The position numbers and the translations under genes are program-made. A DNA stretch of 64,000 bases from Lederbergia citrea (GTDB lineage Bacteria; Bacillota; Bacilli; Bacillales; Bacillaceae_C). This document shows, one piece after another, positions 55,058 to 63,389 of the stretch. The notes under the pieces are model-generated. The model did not search any database, was not told the origin of the DNA, and was given only the letters and a program-made list of their open reading frames with translations. Position 1 is the stretch's first letter. The number at the start of each line of letters is the position of its first letter. The DNA lies in NCBI RefSeq assembly GCF_018343525.1, contig NZ_JAGYPH010000005.1:62001-126000 (forward strand), written 5' to 3'.

Positions 55058-56107
55058 CTGAATATCTTATTGACATCAACTGCAAGAAGAATAGACTTGG
55101 TAGGATTTTTTCAGGAAGCTTTAAAAAATGCTGGTATCGACGGGAAAGTGATTGCTGCCGATCCTGAATATAATGCCCCATCGCTCCAAGCTGGGGACGA
55201 AAACTATGTAATTCCACATCAAACGGATTCAAATTATATGGAAACAATAGTGGAGATTTGTAAGAAACATCATGTGGACTGTCTTGTCCCATTGAATGAT
55301 TGGGAAGTGCCCAAAATATCTGCACACAAAAAAGAACTGGAGAAATTAGGTGTATCCGTATTTGCGCCGGATTCAAATATTGTCAAAAAGGTACGGGACA
55401 AGGGAAAGTACCGGGAGCTGCTTGATCCGTTTGGCGTTAAGACTCCGCTTTCTTACTTCAATGTTGAAGATGCGAAGAAGGCATTGGAAAAACAAGAAGT
55501 ATCCTTTCCGTTAATCGTGAAGCCCCGTAACGGTTCAGCCTCAATAGGTGTTGATATTATCGATAATTTAGAGGATATGGAATTTGCCTATCAGCAGGCC
55601 GTTCGAAATATTAAAGAAAGTCCATTGGATAGCGCCACATCCAGAGAACCGGAGGACAATGTCATTATTCAGGAAGTGATTGAAGGTGATAAATTTAGTG
55701 TGGATATGTTTAACGATTTAAATGGCCGCTTTCTTACTTCATTCGCTCGAAAGCAATTAGGTATGAGAGGCGGAGATATCGATCGGTGCATTACGGTAAA
55801 TATCCCTGAATTAACAGATATCGCACAGCGATTAGGTGAAAGCTTTGGCCATACAGGCTATATGAACGCTGATGTCTATTTCAATGGTATCGATTATTAC
55901 GTTATTGATATCAACCCCCGCTTTGGCGGCGGTTATGCTTTTACCCATTCAGCAGGAGCGGATATTCCAGCCGCAATCATTGCACTAACCGCCGGTAAAC
56001 AGGTACAAGAGGATTGGCTGCGTCAAAAACCTGATATCGAGCTAGCACGACATGACACTGTTGTTTCGATAAATAAACAAAAGGTGATGCAAGTACTTCA
56101 AGAGTAA
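55058..56107 (+). CDS. ATP-grasp ligase (carbamoyl-phosphate-synthase-like)
   Basis: About 349 residues. The N-terminal Rossmann-like half starts NILLTSTARRIDLVGFF. The ATP-grasp half has PLIVKPRNGSASIGVDII, EVIEGDKFSVDMF and the magnesium-binding end VIDINPRFGGGYAFTH. Such enzymes join a carboxylate to an amine or other nucleophile through an acyl-phosphate. The start appears to be CTG at 55058, nine bases after GAGGAG; a TTG at 55049 directly abuts that site. It lies 51 bp before an M20 peptidase gene in the same direction, which suggests joint metabolism of a peptide-like compound. Confidence 0.88.
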   Translation: MNILLTSTARRIDLVGFFQEALKNAGIDGKVIAADPEYNAPSLQAGDENYVIPHQTDSNYMETIVEICKKHHVDCLVPLNDWEVPKISAHKKELEKLGVSVFAPDSNIVKKVRDKGKYRELLDPFGVKTPLSYFNVEDAKKALEKQEVSFPLIVKPRNGSASIGVDIIDNLEDMEFAYQQAVRNIKESPLDSATSREPEDNVIIQEVIEGDKFSVDMFNDLNGRFLTSFARKQLGMRGGDIDRCITVNIPELTDIAQRLGESFGHTGYMNADVYFNGIDYYVIDINPRFGGGYAFTHSAGADIPAAIIALTAGKQVQEDWLRQKPDIELARHDTVVSINKQKVMQVLQE

Positions 56108-56158
56108 CATTGAAAGTAAAACGTTTGATCAAACTTTAAAAAATGTAGGAGGGATAAA

Positions 56159-57232
56159 ATCGGCGATCCAATCCCCTTATTAGAAGAACTAATAAAAATA
56201 GACAGCTCTACAAAAGCAGGTGTGAATGAAGCGATTGCCTATTGTGAACAATGGTTAACAGACCAAGGCCTCCCCGTAAAAAAATTAGTAAATAATGGGT
56301 TTCATATGCTAGTTTGTGAAATAGGCCAAGGTGATCATACGATTGTATTAAACGGACATATCGATGTCATTGAAGCGGAGGAAAGACAGTTCCAACCCCA
56401 TTTTAAAGATGGAAAAATGTATGGTCGGGGTGCAGTGGATATGAAAGCAGGAGTGGCTGCTTTCATGGTGGCAGCAGCACAATTGAAAGACAGGGACTTA
56501 ACATCCAGGGTCATGCTTCAAATCGTTCCTGACGAGGAGACCGGCGGCATCAATGGAACCAAATATTTAACAGAAAAAGGCTATTTGGGAGATTTTATTA
56601 TTTGTGGCGAACCAACAAATATGGGGATTGCCATCCAATCTAAAGGCGTGCTTCAGCTCGATATTACCGTCCAGGGGAAACCCGCCCATGGGAGTCGTCC
56701 ATGGGAAGGCACGAATGCAATAACCAAAGCGATTAGTCTCTTTGAAGAAATTTTAGAGCTTCCTTTTGCACAAGAAAGCTCCCCTATGTTTACTCAGCCA
56801 TCTATCAATCTCGCGAAGATCCAAGGAGGAACCGTCTATAATAAGGTACCCGATCTATGCGAAATTTCCCTGGATATCAGATATCTGCCAGACCAGTCTC
56901 CGGAGGATATCGTTCATCAGATTCAGGCAATAACAGACGGTACCGTAACAACCCATTTTTGCAATAATCCGCTCAAAACAAAAGCAGACAATCCTTATGT
57001 AGAAGCATTGGGCGAATCAATTAAACGAATCACCCAGCTCGAAAGAGTAACCATATTCGGTCAGCATGGTTCCAACGATGGACAGTTTTTCACCGAGTAC
57101 GGAGGTTCAGCCGTAGAATTTGGCCCCGTTGGCAGCGACTGGCATGGGGAGAACGAAATGGTTTATGTCGATTCGGTGAGGGAATATCAGGATGTGCTGG
57201 TGGACTTTATATTGTCTTTGAATGATAATTAG
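56159..57232 (+). CDS. M20 family metallopeptidase/deacylase
   Basis: An enzyme of about 357 residues of the ArgE/DapE/CPG2 type. Zinc ligands are in NGHIDVIEAE, GRGAVDMKAGV, PDEETGG and CGEPTN; the dimer domain includes PAHGSRPWEGTNA. The usual N terminus (DPIPLLEELIKIDSSTKAG) is encoded upstream of the first GTG (56222). It begins at ATC 56159, six bases after AGGAGG, where an ATG would be expected. It follows the ATP-grasp gene, so it may trim or hydrolyse the ligase product. The exact substrate is unknown. Confidence 0.88.
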   Translation: MGDPIPLLEELIKIDSSTKAGVNEAIAYCEQWLTDQGLPVKKLVNNGFHMLVCEIGQGDHTIVLNGHIDVIEAEERQFQPHFKDGKMYGRGAVDMKAGVAAFMVAAAQLKDRDLTSRVMLQIVPDEETGGINGTKYLTEKGYLGDFIICGEPTNMGIAIQSKGVLQLDITVQGKPAHGSRPWEGTNAITKAISLFEEILELPFAQESSPMFTQPSINLAKIQGGTVYNKVPDLCEISLDIRYLPDQSPEDIVHQIQAITDGTVTTHFCNNPLKTKADNPYVEALGESIKRITQLERVTIFGQHGSNDGQFFTEYGGSAVEFGPVGSDWHGENEMVYVDSVREYQDVLVDFILSLNDN

Positions 57233-57635
57233 CCAAAAACTCACATATGATTATATTCTTGAGGGGTTTATAAAAGGGCTCTGGCAGATAATAATGGTTA
57301 TGTGAATTATTTACGGGTTCTATTAAAACAATTGAGGAGTTCAATTATATTTACATGTAAATATCTTTAAAAGTAAAGGCCTCCCATCAGTTTAGCGAAC
57401 TGATGGGAGGCCTTTCATTACGCCATACTCATTCCTCTCTATTAGCTGAGGCAGGGGTAAGTCTTCCACAAATAAATAGGAAGATTAGGACACAACAACG
57501 ATGAAGACACAACAAAAAATGTTTATTTACATGTTACAAAAGAGATGAAAAAAGAGGCGCTTATTACCTTCCTGCCATAAACAACCCAATTTGTGCCATC
57601 AATGTATTACCAATATATGTCCTTTTCCCATGCTT
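57233..57635. other. Intergenic region, 403 bp
   Basis: Contains the hairpin at 57375-57415 and otherwise no recognisable gene. The flanking genes are convergent. Confidence 0.5.
57375..57415. terminator. AAGCTTCCCA-type hairpin, strong copy
   Basis: AAAGGCCTCCCATCAGTT and AACTGATGGGAGGCCTTT form an 18-bp perfect stem with loop TAGCG. It can end both convergent transcripts. Confidence 0.85.
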
Positions 57636-58538
57636 CTAAATCCGTCCTTCTTCTTTTAAAATTTCAACGAATGCCTCTACTATTTTTCTATCATAATGTG
57701 TATCAGAGAGTTTTATTAGCTCATCAACTGCAAATTGTATATCCAAAGCTTGACGATAGGATCGGTCTTCTGTCATTGCATCGAAGGTATCACTTACTGC
57801 TATGATCCGCGCCTCAAGCAGGATATCCTCCCCTTTTAAACGATTAGGATAACCACTTCCATTTAATCTCTCATGATGCTGTACGATGATTGTAGAGATT
57901 TCTTCATAATAGGTTTCCTTCACCATCTCTGCACCATCGATTGGATGACGCTTAATTATTGCAAACTCTTCATCAGTTAACTTTCCTGGCTTATTTAAAA
58001 TCTCTTCAGGAGTATTTATTTTTCCGATATCATGTAAAAGGGAGGCTAAATATAAGTTCTCAAGTCTATCCTTGGGCAATTTTAATTTCTTGGCAATTTT
58101 AACTGCATATTCAGATACTCTCTCACTATGCTTATATGTGTATCGGTCTTTTTTTTCTACCTCATCGACTGTCTCTTTAAGAATAGTGATACTTTCACTT
58201 AATTGATAAAAGGCAGGTTCTGTAATCACCCATAAATAAACTACTTCTGATAACGTGATGAAATGAATTGGCTCATCTAAGTTAGTGGCTGTGTAATAAT
58301 CGTTAGGACCAAGTTTAACTTTTTCACCATTTAATTCACAAGTCATTTCACCTTTTAAGATATAGAAGAACTCCATTACATTAGGAGAATCACTAGGATA
58401 AACATAGAAGAGGTTGTCTTTTGCTATCGTCTGAATCATAATTTCAGACCCATCCCCTCTGGCAAGCAGACTTATATTAAAATGATCAGATTTAACCTGT
58501 TCTATATGTGTTCCGTCTCTTCCAATTGAAAAAGCCAT
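57636..58538 (-). CDS. HD-GYP c-di-GMP phosphodiesterase with cupin domain
   Basis: A 300-residue protein. Residues 1-110 form a cupin-like beta barrel (VMEFFYILKGEMTCELNG). An HD-GYP domain follows with LLHDIGKINTPEEIL, then IVQHHERLNGSGYPNRL; these carry the metal ligands and the GYP motif. HD-GYP enzymes degrade c-di-GMP. ATG at 58538 follows GAGGTGAC. It lies downstream of a secreted coiled-coil gene controlled by a c-di-GMP riboswitch, with a hairpin between. The cupin part could sense a small ligand. Confidence 0.92.
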   Translation of the reverse strand: MAFSIGRDGTHIEQVKSDHFNISLLARGDGSEIMIQTIAKDNLFYVYPSDSPNVMEFFYILKGEMTCELNGEKVKLGPNDYYTATNLDEPIHFITLSEVVYLWVITEPAFYQLSESITILKETVDEVEKKDRYTYKHSERVSEYAVKIAKKLKLPKDRLENLYLASLLHDIGKINTPEEILNKPGKLTDEEFAIIKRHPIDGAEMVKETYYEEISTIIVQHHERLNGSGYPNRLKGEDILLEARIIAVSDTFDAMTEDRSYRQALDIQFAVDELIKLSDTHYDRKIVEAFVEILKEEGRI

Positions 58539-58565
58539 ACAAGTCACCTCTACACCTGATTACAA

Positions 58566-58604
58566 AGAAAGCGAGTCTACACAAAATTGCTAGACTCGCT
58601 TTCT
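58566..58604. terminator. Hairpin between coiled-coil and HD-GYP genes
   Basis: AGAAAGCGAGTCTA/TAGACTCGCTTTCT is a perfect 14-bp stem. The T-run on the minus strand is short, so it may be a partial terminator in a two-gene operon. Confidence 0.7.
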
Positions 58605-58660
58605 ATCTATCATTTTATAATATTGGCAATAATTCCTCAATGACTTTATAATTTAATTAC

Positions 58661-59356
58661 TTATAACTTTACCACACGGACCGGGTCAATCCAAACCCAT
58701 TGATCAGCAAAGCGAACTAATTTCCAGGTGCATTCAGCAATAATCCCTACTTCTGCCACTTTGGCAATCGTTTCTGCTGACATTTCTAATGTTTTATTAT
58801 AATTGTCTGTAATGACCTTCTCCAAATCCTTTGTATACTTCTCTGTCTTTTCCTCAGCCTTTTCTATCCTTTTATTTAGTTTCTTTGTCAGTTTTTCTAG
58901 CTTATCGTGTAGCTTCTTAGAGTCCTTATCCTCGGCTAAAGTTAAACTGATCGTTATTTCTTGAATGTCTGCTTCAATTTCACTTATTTTCTTTTCAATT
59001 TTTGCCGTTTCTTTAGCTAGCTTTTCTTCTATTTTCAACATGTCTTCTTCTAATTTTGCAATCTTTTTCGCATCATGTTTATGGGTTTCCAATTCAGAAG
59101 ATAACTTCTCTTTTTCGTCTTTTAGCTTAATAACCTCTTTACCTTCCTCTATCACTTTTACATCTTTAATGTAATCTGCTTGAAGCTTGTCCGCTTTTTT
59201 CACTGCTTTTTCAATCTCTTTATCTATTTCTCTATTTGTTTTTTCAATCAACTCTAGCGCTTTAACATTTTCAGTATCACTCGCTGCTGAGACACTCGTC
59301 CCTAAACCTATCATCATTACTGATAAAACTAATAGTACTAATAACCTTCTCACCAT
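58661..59356 (-). CDS. Secreted coiled-coil protein under c-di-GMP control
   Basis: A 231-residue protein with a signal peptide (RRLLVLLVLSVMMIGLG, cleavage near SAASD). Residues 40-200 form a very long lysine/glutamate-rich coiled coil. The C terminus ends ADQWVWIDPVRVVKL, which is hydrophobic and could bind the wall or a partner. A c-di-GMP-I riboswitch precedes it. By context it may be a surface or matrix protein switched with sessile/motile state. I recognise no named family. Confidence 0.8.
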   Translation of the reverse strand: MVRRLLVLLVLSVMMIGLGTSVSAASDTENVKALELIEKTNREIDKEIEKAVKKADKLQADYIKDVKVIEEGKEVIKLKDEKEKLSSELETHKHDAKKIAKLEEDMLKIEEKLAKETAKIEKKISEIEADIQEITISLTLAEDKDSKKLHDKLEKLTKKLNKRIEKAEEKTEKYTKDLEKVITDNYNKTLEMSAETIAKVAEVGIIAECTWKLVRFADQWVWIDPVRVVKL

Positions 59357-59419
59357 ATTCCCCCCCTATTTTGATCGGACTTAATTAAAAAAGTCTCTTA
59401 TTTAATAATTAAAGGGACT

Positions 59420-59505
59420 GAAGATGCAACTGGCTGGCATAGTATCATGATACTTTAGACCCTATAGCATTGCGTCCTTATCTTTTCAGATAAGTTGCCC
59501 TTTAA
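59420..59505 (-). promoter_or_regulatory. c-di-GMP-I (GEMM-I) riboswitch, second copy
   Basis: On the minus strand GGGCAAC, a GAAA-capped stem, GGACGCAATGC and a GCCAGCCAG 3' segment follow the family order. It resembles the copy at 1985-2088, with the same TAGGGTCTAA linker. It lies about 65 bp upstream of the secreted coiled-coil gene. Confidence 0.88.
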
Positions 59506-59728
59506 TATATTTGGTTTGTTACCACCATTATACATTACTTTAGCCTTAATTATACAGAATAATTTGTAATTTCACGAGTTCTTTTGTAGTATTTTGTCTT
59601 TTTCGATCATGACGAGGGACTATTTGACCATATTCTCAGAAGAAATTAGAAAACATGGAGTAGATCATTAGGCTATTATTTTCAATGATAATACATAGTG
59701 CATTACCTTCTAATTAACCAATAGAAAA

Positions 59729-59765
59729 AGGCTTCCCAAAAGTTTAATCAACTAATGAGAAGCCT
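59729..59765. terminator. AAGCTTCCCA-type hairpin next to a groEL-end repeat
   Basis: AGGCTTCCCAAAAGTT and AACTAATGAGAAGCCT form an imperfect stem with loop TAATC; 89 bp further on lies a groEL-end repeat, as at 48099/48176. Confidence 0.75.
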
Positions 59766-59853
59766 CTTTTATATACCTGATATTAGCAAAATGTTAGCAA
59801 ACCACTCTCATTTTACTTACAAACCCATTCATATCAAGGGTTGAGGGGCGCTA

Positions 59854-59869
59854 TTACATCATGCCGCCC
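59854..59869 (+). repeat. groEL 3'-end repeat, site B
   Basis: TTACATCATGCCGCCC is identical to the groEL end. The 20 bp before it (ATATCAAGGGTTGAGG) and about 45 bp after it resemble the copy at 48176. It divides cargo blocks two and three. Confidence 0.8.
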
Positions 59870-60035
59870 TTAACACTGGATGTTTTATGGTTCTCTAAGA
59901 AATGATATAAGCGTTGGTATAACAAGCTTTAAAGAGATTATTAGATTTTCCTTTTGTACTGATTTATATAGTTATATATTTTTTTTCAGGTCAAAATGCG
60001 GTCACTAATACATCCAATTCATTAGCTATTGTCCT

Positions 60036-60227
60036 TCATTTATTTCTTCGTTTTCTTCTTTTACCCATCTCAAGGTTTCTTCCTATGCCAAATACTGCTT
60101 CCCATTCTGTCAATTGCTTATCCTTCTTTTCCTGCCCCGTTCTTCCTGTCTCCGGAAACGGATTACGTTTGACATAAAAAAACACCCACTTTTCGTTCAA
60201 TCTTTCGTTGATTATAGAACAATTCAA
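60036..60227 (-). CDS. Doubtful small basic protein
   Basis: A frame of up to 63 codons ending in EMGKRRKRRNK, with no convincing ribosome binding site. Its 3' half (RNPFPETGRTGQEKKDKQ) looks protein-like. It may be a real small gene or a remnant; confidence is low. Confidence 0.25.
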   Translation of the reverse strand: MNCSIINERLNEKWVFFYVKRNPFPETGRTGQEKKDKQLTEWEAVFGIGRNLEMGKRRKRRNK

Positions 60228-60255
60228 ACGAAATTATCCGTTAAAGGTTCCTGAA

Positions 60256-60285
60256 ATAAAAAAAACACACCACAATTGTGATGTG
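60256..60285 (-). terminator. Terminator-like hairpin
   Basis: CACACCACAATTGTGATGTG is an imperfect palindrome followed by a T-run on the minus strand. No minus-strand gene ends here; it may be left from lost cargo. Confidence 0.55.
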
Positions 60286-60430
60286 CATAATAATCGAAAT
60301 GTGCAATAAAATCGACTTATTTCCGTACAGCTATTGGCATCTACCTCAATAATAATTCAATAAATTTACAAATTATTTCATTATTACAGTCATGTATTGA
60401 TGATAAGCTAGAAATATGGAGTTGATACTA

Positions 60431-61552
60431 ATGGTTCAGTCTACTAAAATTAATAATTTACTACTTGAAGCGATACAATTTATAGAAAGTTGTTACGATG
60501 AACTCGGAATATCCGAAGCAAGAAAATTGAAACGAATTCAAGAAATAAAAAATGAAATAAATGTTACTGGAACATACGTTCACAAGACTTTTGAATTAAC
60601 ACACGGAGCAAAAATGGCGTGGCGTAACAGTAATCGTTGTATTGGACGATTACTCTGGGATACCCTACATGTTTTTGATGCGCGAGATGTACTCATAGCA
60701 GAAGATGCGTATAAAAAACTAGTTAAACATATTAATTTTGCTACAAATGATGGGAAAATCCGATCTGCAATTACGATCTTTGCGCCTCGAAGAAATGGAA
60801 AAGATCCTATCAGAATTTGGAACCATCAATTATTACGTTATGCAGGATACAAAGAGGACGATAAAATAATTGGTGATTCCACATCTATCAAGCTGACCAA
60901 AATGTGCGAAAGAATGGGATGGCAAGGGCACAAGACTCCCTTTGATATTCTTCCTCTAGTTATCCAAGAATCAGGGAAAAAACCTCAATTATTTAAAATT
61001 CCAAATGAGATCATTAAAGAAGTACCGATAACTCACCCACAACTTGATGGTTTTAACGAGCTAGGTGTAAAGTGGTATGCTGTTCCAATCATTTCAGACA
61101 TGCGTTTAGAGATAGGCGGAATTGATTATCCTATGGCTCCGTTTAATGGTTGGTATATGGGCACTGAAATTGGAGCAAGAAACTTAGCAGATCAAGACCG
61201 CTATAATTTATTACCAAAAGTTGCAAAAATAATGGGATTGGATACTAAGTTAAATGGATCACTGTGGATAGACAAAGCTTTAATTGAATTAAATATTGCG
61301 GTTTTACATTCTTATCAAAAAGCTGGTGTAACCATTGTTGACCATCATACTGCAGCAAAGCAATTTAAAAAATTTGAAGAAAATGAAATGAAAAATGGTC
61401 GACATATCACAGGCAATTGGGCATGGCTTATTCCACCAATATCACCTGCAACAACTCATATTTATCATAAACAATATAAAAATGTCACGTTAACTCCAAA
61501 CTACTTTTATCAAGAGAACCCTCAGGAAAGCTATACGGTCAGTCCCAAATAA
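60431..61552 (+). CDS. nos: Bacterial nitric oxide synthase, oxygenase domain
   Basis: A 373-residue haem enzyme that makes nitric oxide and citrulline from arginine. The haem-ligand cysteine is in WRNSNRCIGR (about Cys70). The arginine-binding glutamate lies in GWYMGTEIGARNL, and the pterin-side end has NWAWLIPPISPATTH. As in other Bacillus enzymes there is no reductase domain, so flavodoxin-type partners are needed. ATG at 60431 has GGAG eight bases upstream; the ATG at 60416 does not. Nitric oxide here protects against oxidative stress and some antibiotics. Monocistronic with a terminator. Confidence 0.97.
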   Translation: MVQSTKINNLLLEAIQFIESCYDELGISEARKLKRIQEIKNEINVTGTYVHKTFELTHGAKMAWRNSNRCIGRLLWDTLHVFDARDVLIAEDAYKKLVKHINFATNDGKIRSAITIFAPRRNGKDPIRIWNHQLLRYAGYKEDDKIIGDSTSIKLTKMCERMGWQGHKTPFDILPLVIQESGKKPQLFKIPNEIIKEVPITHPQLDGFNELGVKWYAVPIISDMRLEIGGIDYPMAPFNGWYMGTEIGARNLADQDRYNLLPKVAKIMGLDTKLNGSLWIDKALIELNIAVLHSYQKAGVTIVDHHTAAKQFKKFEENEMKNGRHITGNWAWLIPPISPATTHIYHKQYKNVTLTPNYFYQENPQESYTVSPK

Positions 61553-61592
61553 TAAGCAATCCTTATTCCATTAAGACACGCAGAACAGAAAA

Positions 61593-61619
61593 AAAAGCAG
61601 CCATTGACTGCTTTTTTTC
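61593..61619 (+). terminator. Terminator of nos
   Basis: AAAAGCAG/CTGCTTTT with a following T-run, about 40 bp after the stop codon. Confidence 0.85.
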
Positions 61620-61643
61620 TTCATTAAAAGTAACTGCTCCTTT

Positions 61644-61886
61644 CTAATTGATTGACTGTTGAATTCCATGTAAAATCACTTCAAGTCCCCATCGGAACCG
61701 TTCCATTGATACGGTATCACCCGCGAACATTTCCTCTTTCAGACTATGTATGAAAGGAAACTGGGCCTGGTCTGCACTCTGAATGTTTTCTTTATGTCTA
61801 AAATCTGCGTAGATCCGTGCTTCTTCCCAGAGACCTTTTCGTATGCTACGGAGGATACATATAACAGTAACAGGTCTACTCACCAT
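61644..61886 (-). pseudogene. C-terminal remnant of a TetR-family regulator
   Basis: The last 70 residues, with FPFIHSLKEEM and ending RFRWGLEVILHGIQQSIN, match the C-terminal ligand-binding end of TetR (TetR_C_1) proteins. No helix-turn-helix domain is encoded upstream, where a hairpin and unrelated sequence occur instead. The gene has lost its DNA-binding half. Confidence 0.7.
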
Positions 61887-62021
61887 GCAGCGGATATGAA
61901 GAAACCCAATTTCTCCACAAATTTACGGAGAAGTTGGGCATTTTAGCATTGGAATTTCCTTATCGTTGTAAATCCGCGGTTTCCTGACGGTACCCCTTTA
62001 AGGCCTAATATAAAATTCAAA

Positions 62022-62072
62022 CCAATAAAAACCTCCTCTAGACACATTGTAAAAAGAGGAGCTTTTTATTGG
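62022..62072. terminator. Long terminator-like hairpin
   Basis: The outer arms CCAATAAAAA/TTTTTATTGG extend the stem CTCCTCT/AGAGGAG, a design that works as a terminator in both directions. Confidence 0.75.
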
Positions 62073-62309
62073 TAAAGGGTTGGTGAAGCTTGGTAAATTC
62101 TTTGTCAAAGAGTGGTAAAGAAGATGGCGGAGGTGGTAAATTCCTATCGCCGTAATCATCATGTCTCATTTTTCGTCTTAGATTCATCTAATTTTCCAAC
62201 TGTACATCAATCATGTAGATCATATGATTCTAGTATTGCTAAGTCATTTCTAAGTTCACTCAATCTTTTCACTCCTTTTCATCGCAATATGATATTACTT
62301 TTTCTAGTT

Positions 62310-62462
62310 TCAAATACCCGGTTTCCTCTTTATAGTAAATCGTGGAACGACTTCCGCAAAAAGACAATATAGAGGAAAATCATCTTCATCTACATAAGAA
62401 TCTTTTGTACAACATTCACAAGTGATTGTAACAACCTTAATGACAGCCCCCTCCCCTCCCAT
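62310..62462 (-). CDS. Possible small cysteine-rich protein, 50 aa
   Basis: The frame has a CECC motif (VTITCECCTKDSYVDEDDF) and a basic end, a zinc-binding look. The ATG at 62462 has no good ribosome binding site. A GGAGGGG tract lies inside the frame, five bases before an ATT codon that would give a shorter 43-residue product. Real status uncertain. Confidence 0.35.
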   Translation of the reverse strand: MGGEGAVIKVVTITCECCTKDSYVDEDDFPLYCLFAEVVPRFTIKRKPGI

Positions 62463-62667
62463 TCATGCCTTAGTTACTTATTTATAGGAACGATATTATC
62501 TGTATTAAGTTCCTGATTTTCTTTAAAAGAAGAAGAAACACCCTTAAAGATTAAATAAAGGAATTATTCTAAAGGGAAAACAACCATCCGATTCTACTTT
62601 CGATTGTTTACAAATGTCGGTTATGTTACCATTTTATGAAAGATGAATATATGAACGAGGTGAAATC

Positions 62668-62934
62668 ATGGACATACTAATCCCTATTGGCATTGGCTTT
62701 GGTGCTAATACATTGATTTACTTTGTAGCTCTAGGATTGTTAAAAAACAAGCACCGTGCAGTTAAGTCCACGTTAATTGCTCCAATAATGATATTGATTA
62801 GTGCCTATATTATGGGCAGATGGATCGGAATGGGGCTTGCTGTAATAAGTTTCGGGATGTTGGCAGCAGCCATGATTATCCTGTTTATCAATTTCTTAAT
62901 AGAGAGTAGTCGAAATAAAAGGGTCACCGAATAA
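62668..62934 (+). CDS. Small membrane protein (YesK-like)
   Basis: An 88-residue protein with three hydrophobic segments (about residues 3-25, 35-50 and 52-78) and a charged tail. The pattern resembles the YesK family of Bacillus, whose function is unknown; I hold that match loosely. GAGGTG precedes ATG at 62668. Confidence 0.65.
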   Translation: MDILIPIGIGFGANTLIYFVALGLLKNKHRAVKSTLIAPIMILISAYIMGRWIGMGLAVISFGMLAAAMIILFINFLIESSRNKRVTE

Positions 62935-63389
62935 AAAAGACCCATCACTCATAGAGTAACGGGTTCTGATGTGTTTTTAACTAGACTTTTGATTATTTTG
63001 ATATCGAGTCAACTAACCCTCTTATCGTCAACCTTTATCTCCATCTTTTTCAATAACTTACCAAAGGTAAAACCGTATTAAGTCTCAATTCTTCATGTTA
63101 AAATTATCTAGAGGTGTTTATATGTTTATATCCCCAATGTTGTTGCATAATATAGGTCAACCTTTTGATAACGATTTTTGGATAACAGAATTAAAACTTG
63201 TTTCTGATCATATATAGAAAGAAATCTCACTGGGGACTATTATAAAAACCTAATAAAATTATAATTAAAATAAAAACTCCCTCTGAAATAATTTTTCAGA
63301 GGGAGTTTTTTATTTTCCGCGGTTAATATGCGGTCACGAGCTTCCTGTAAACCTTTGAAACCCTTGATATATCAAGGTTTCTAAAAGCC
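62935..63389. other. Intergenic region downstream of groEL, 455 bp
   Basis: It holds the groEL terminator (63273-63310) and the AT-rich 3' flank of groEL that carries ATATCAAGG, also seen at site B. No gene was found. Confidence 0.6.
63273..63310 (-). terminator. Terminator of the groEL transcript
   Basis: AAAACTCCCTCTGAAA/TTTCAGAGGGAGTTTT is a near-perfect 16-bp stem with T-runs, about 80 bp after the groEL stop codon. Confidence 0.92.

Larger units (their letters stand above)
59506..60430. other. Intergenic region, 925 bp, with cargo boundary
   Basis: Holds the likely promoter of the riboswitch transcript (a TATAAT on the minus strand near 59527), one hairpin of the AAGCTTCCCA family, one groEL-end repeat, a doubtful short frame (60036-60227, minus) and a minus-strand terminator at 60256-60285. 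Confidence 0.55.
61887..62667. other. Intergenic region, 781 bp
   Basis: Holds two hairpins (61905-61938, CCCAATTTCTCC/GGAGAAGTTGGG; 62022-62072, CCAATAAAAACCTCCTCT pairing with AGAGGAGCTTTTTATTGG) and one small possible gene on the minus strand (62310-62462). The plus-strand frame 62112-62372 is not convincing. Confidence 0.5.

Noticed and set aside
62112..62372. Plus-strand frame of 86 codons
   Set aside because: No ribosome binding site and no motif; composition looks random. The minus strand offers a more protein-like small frame.
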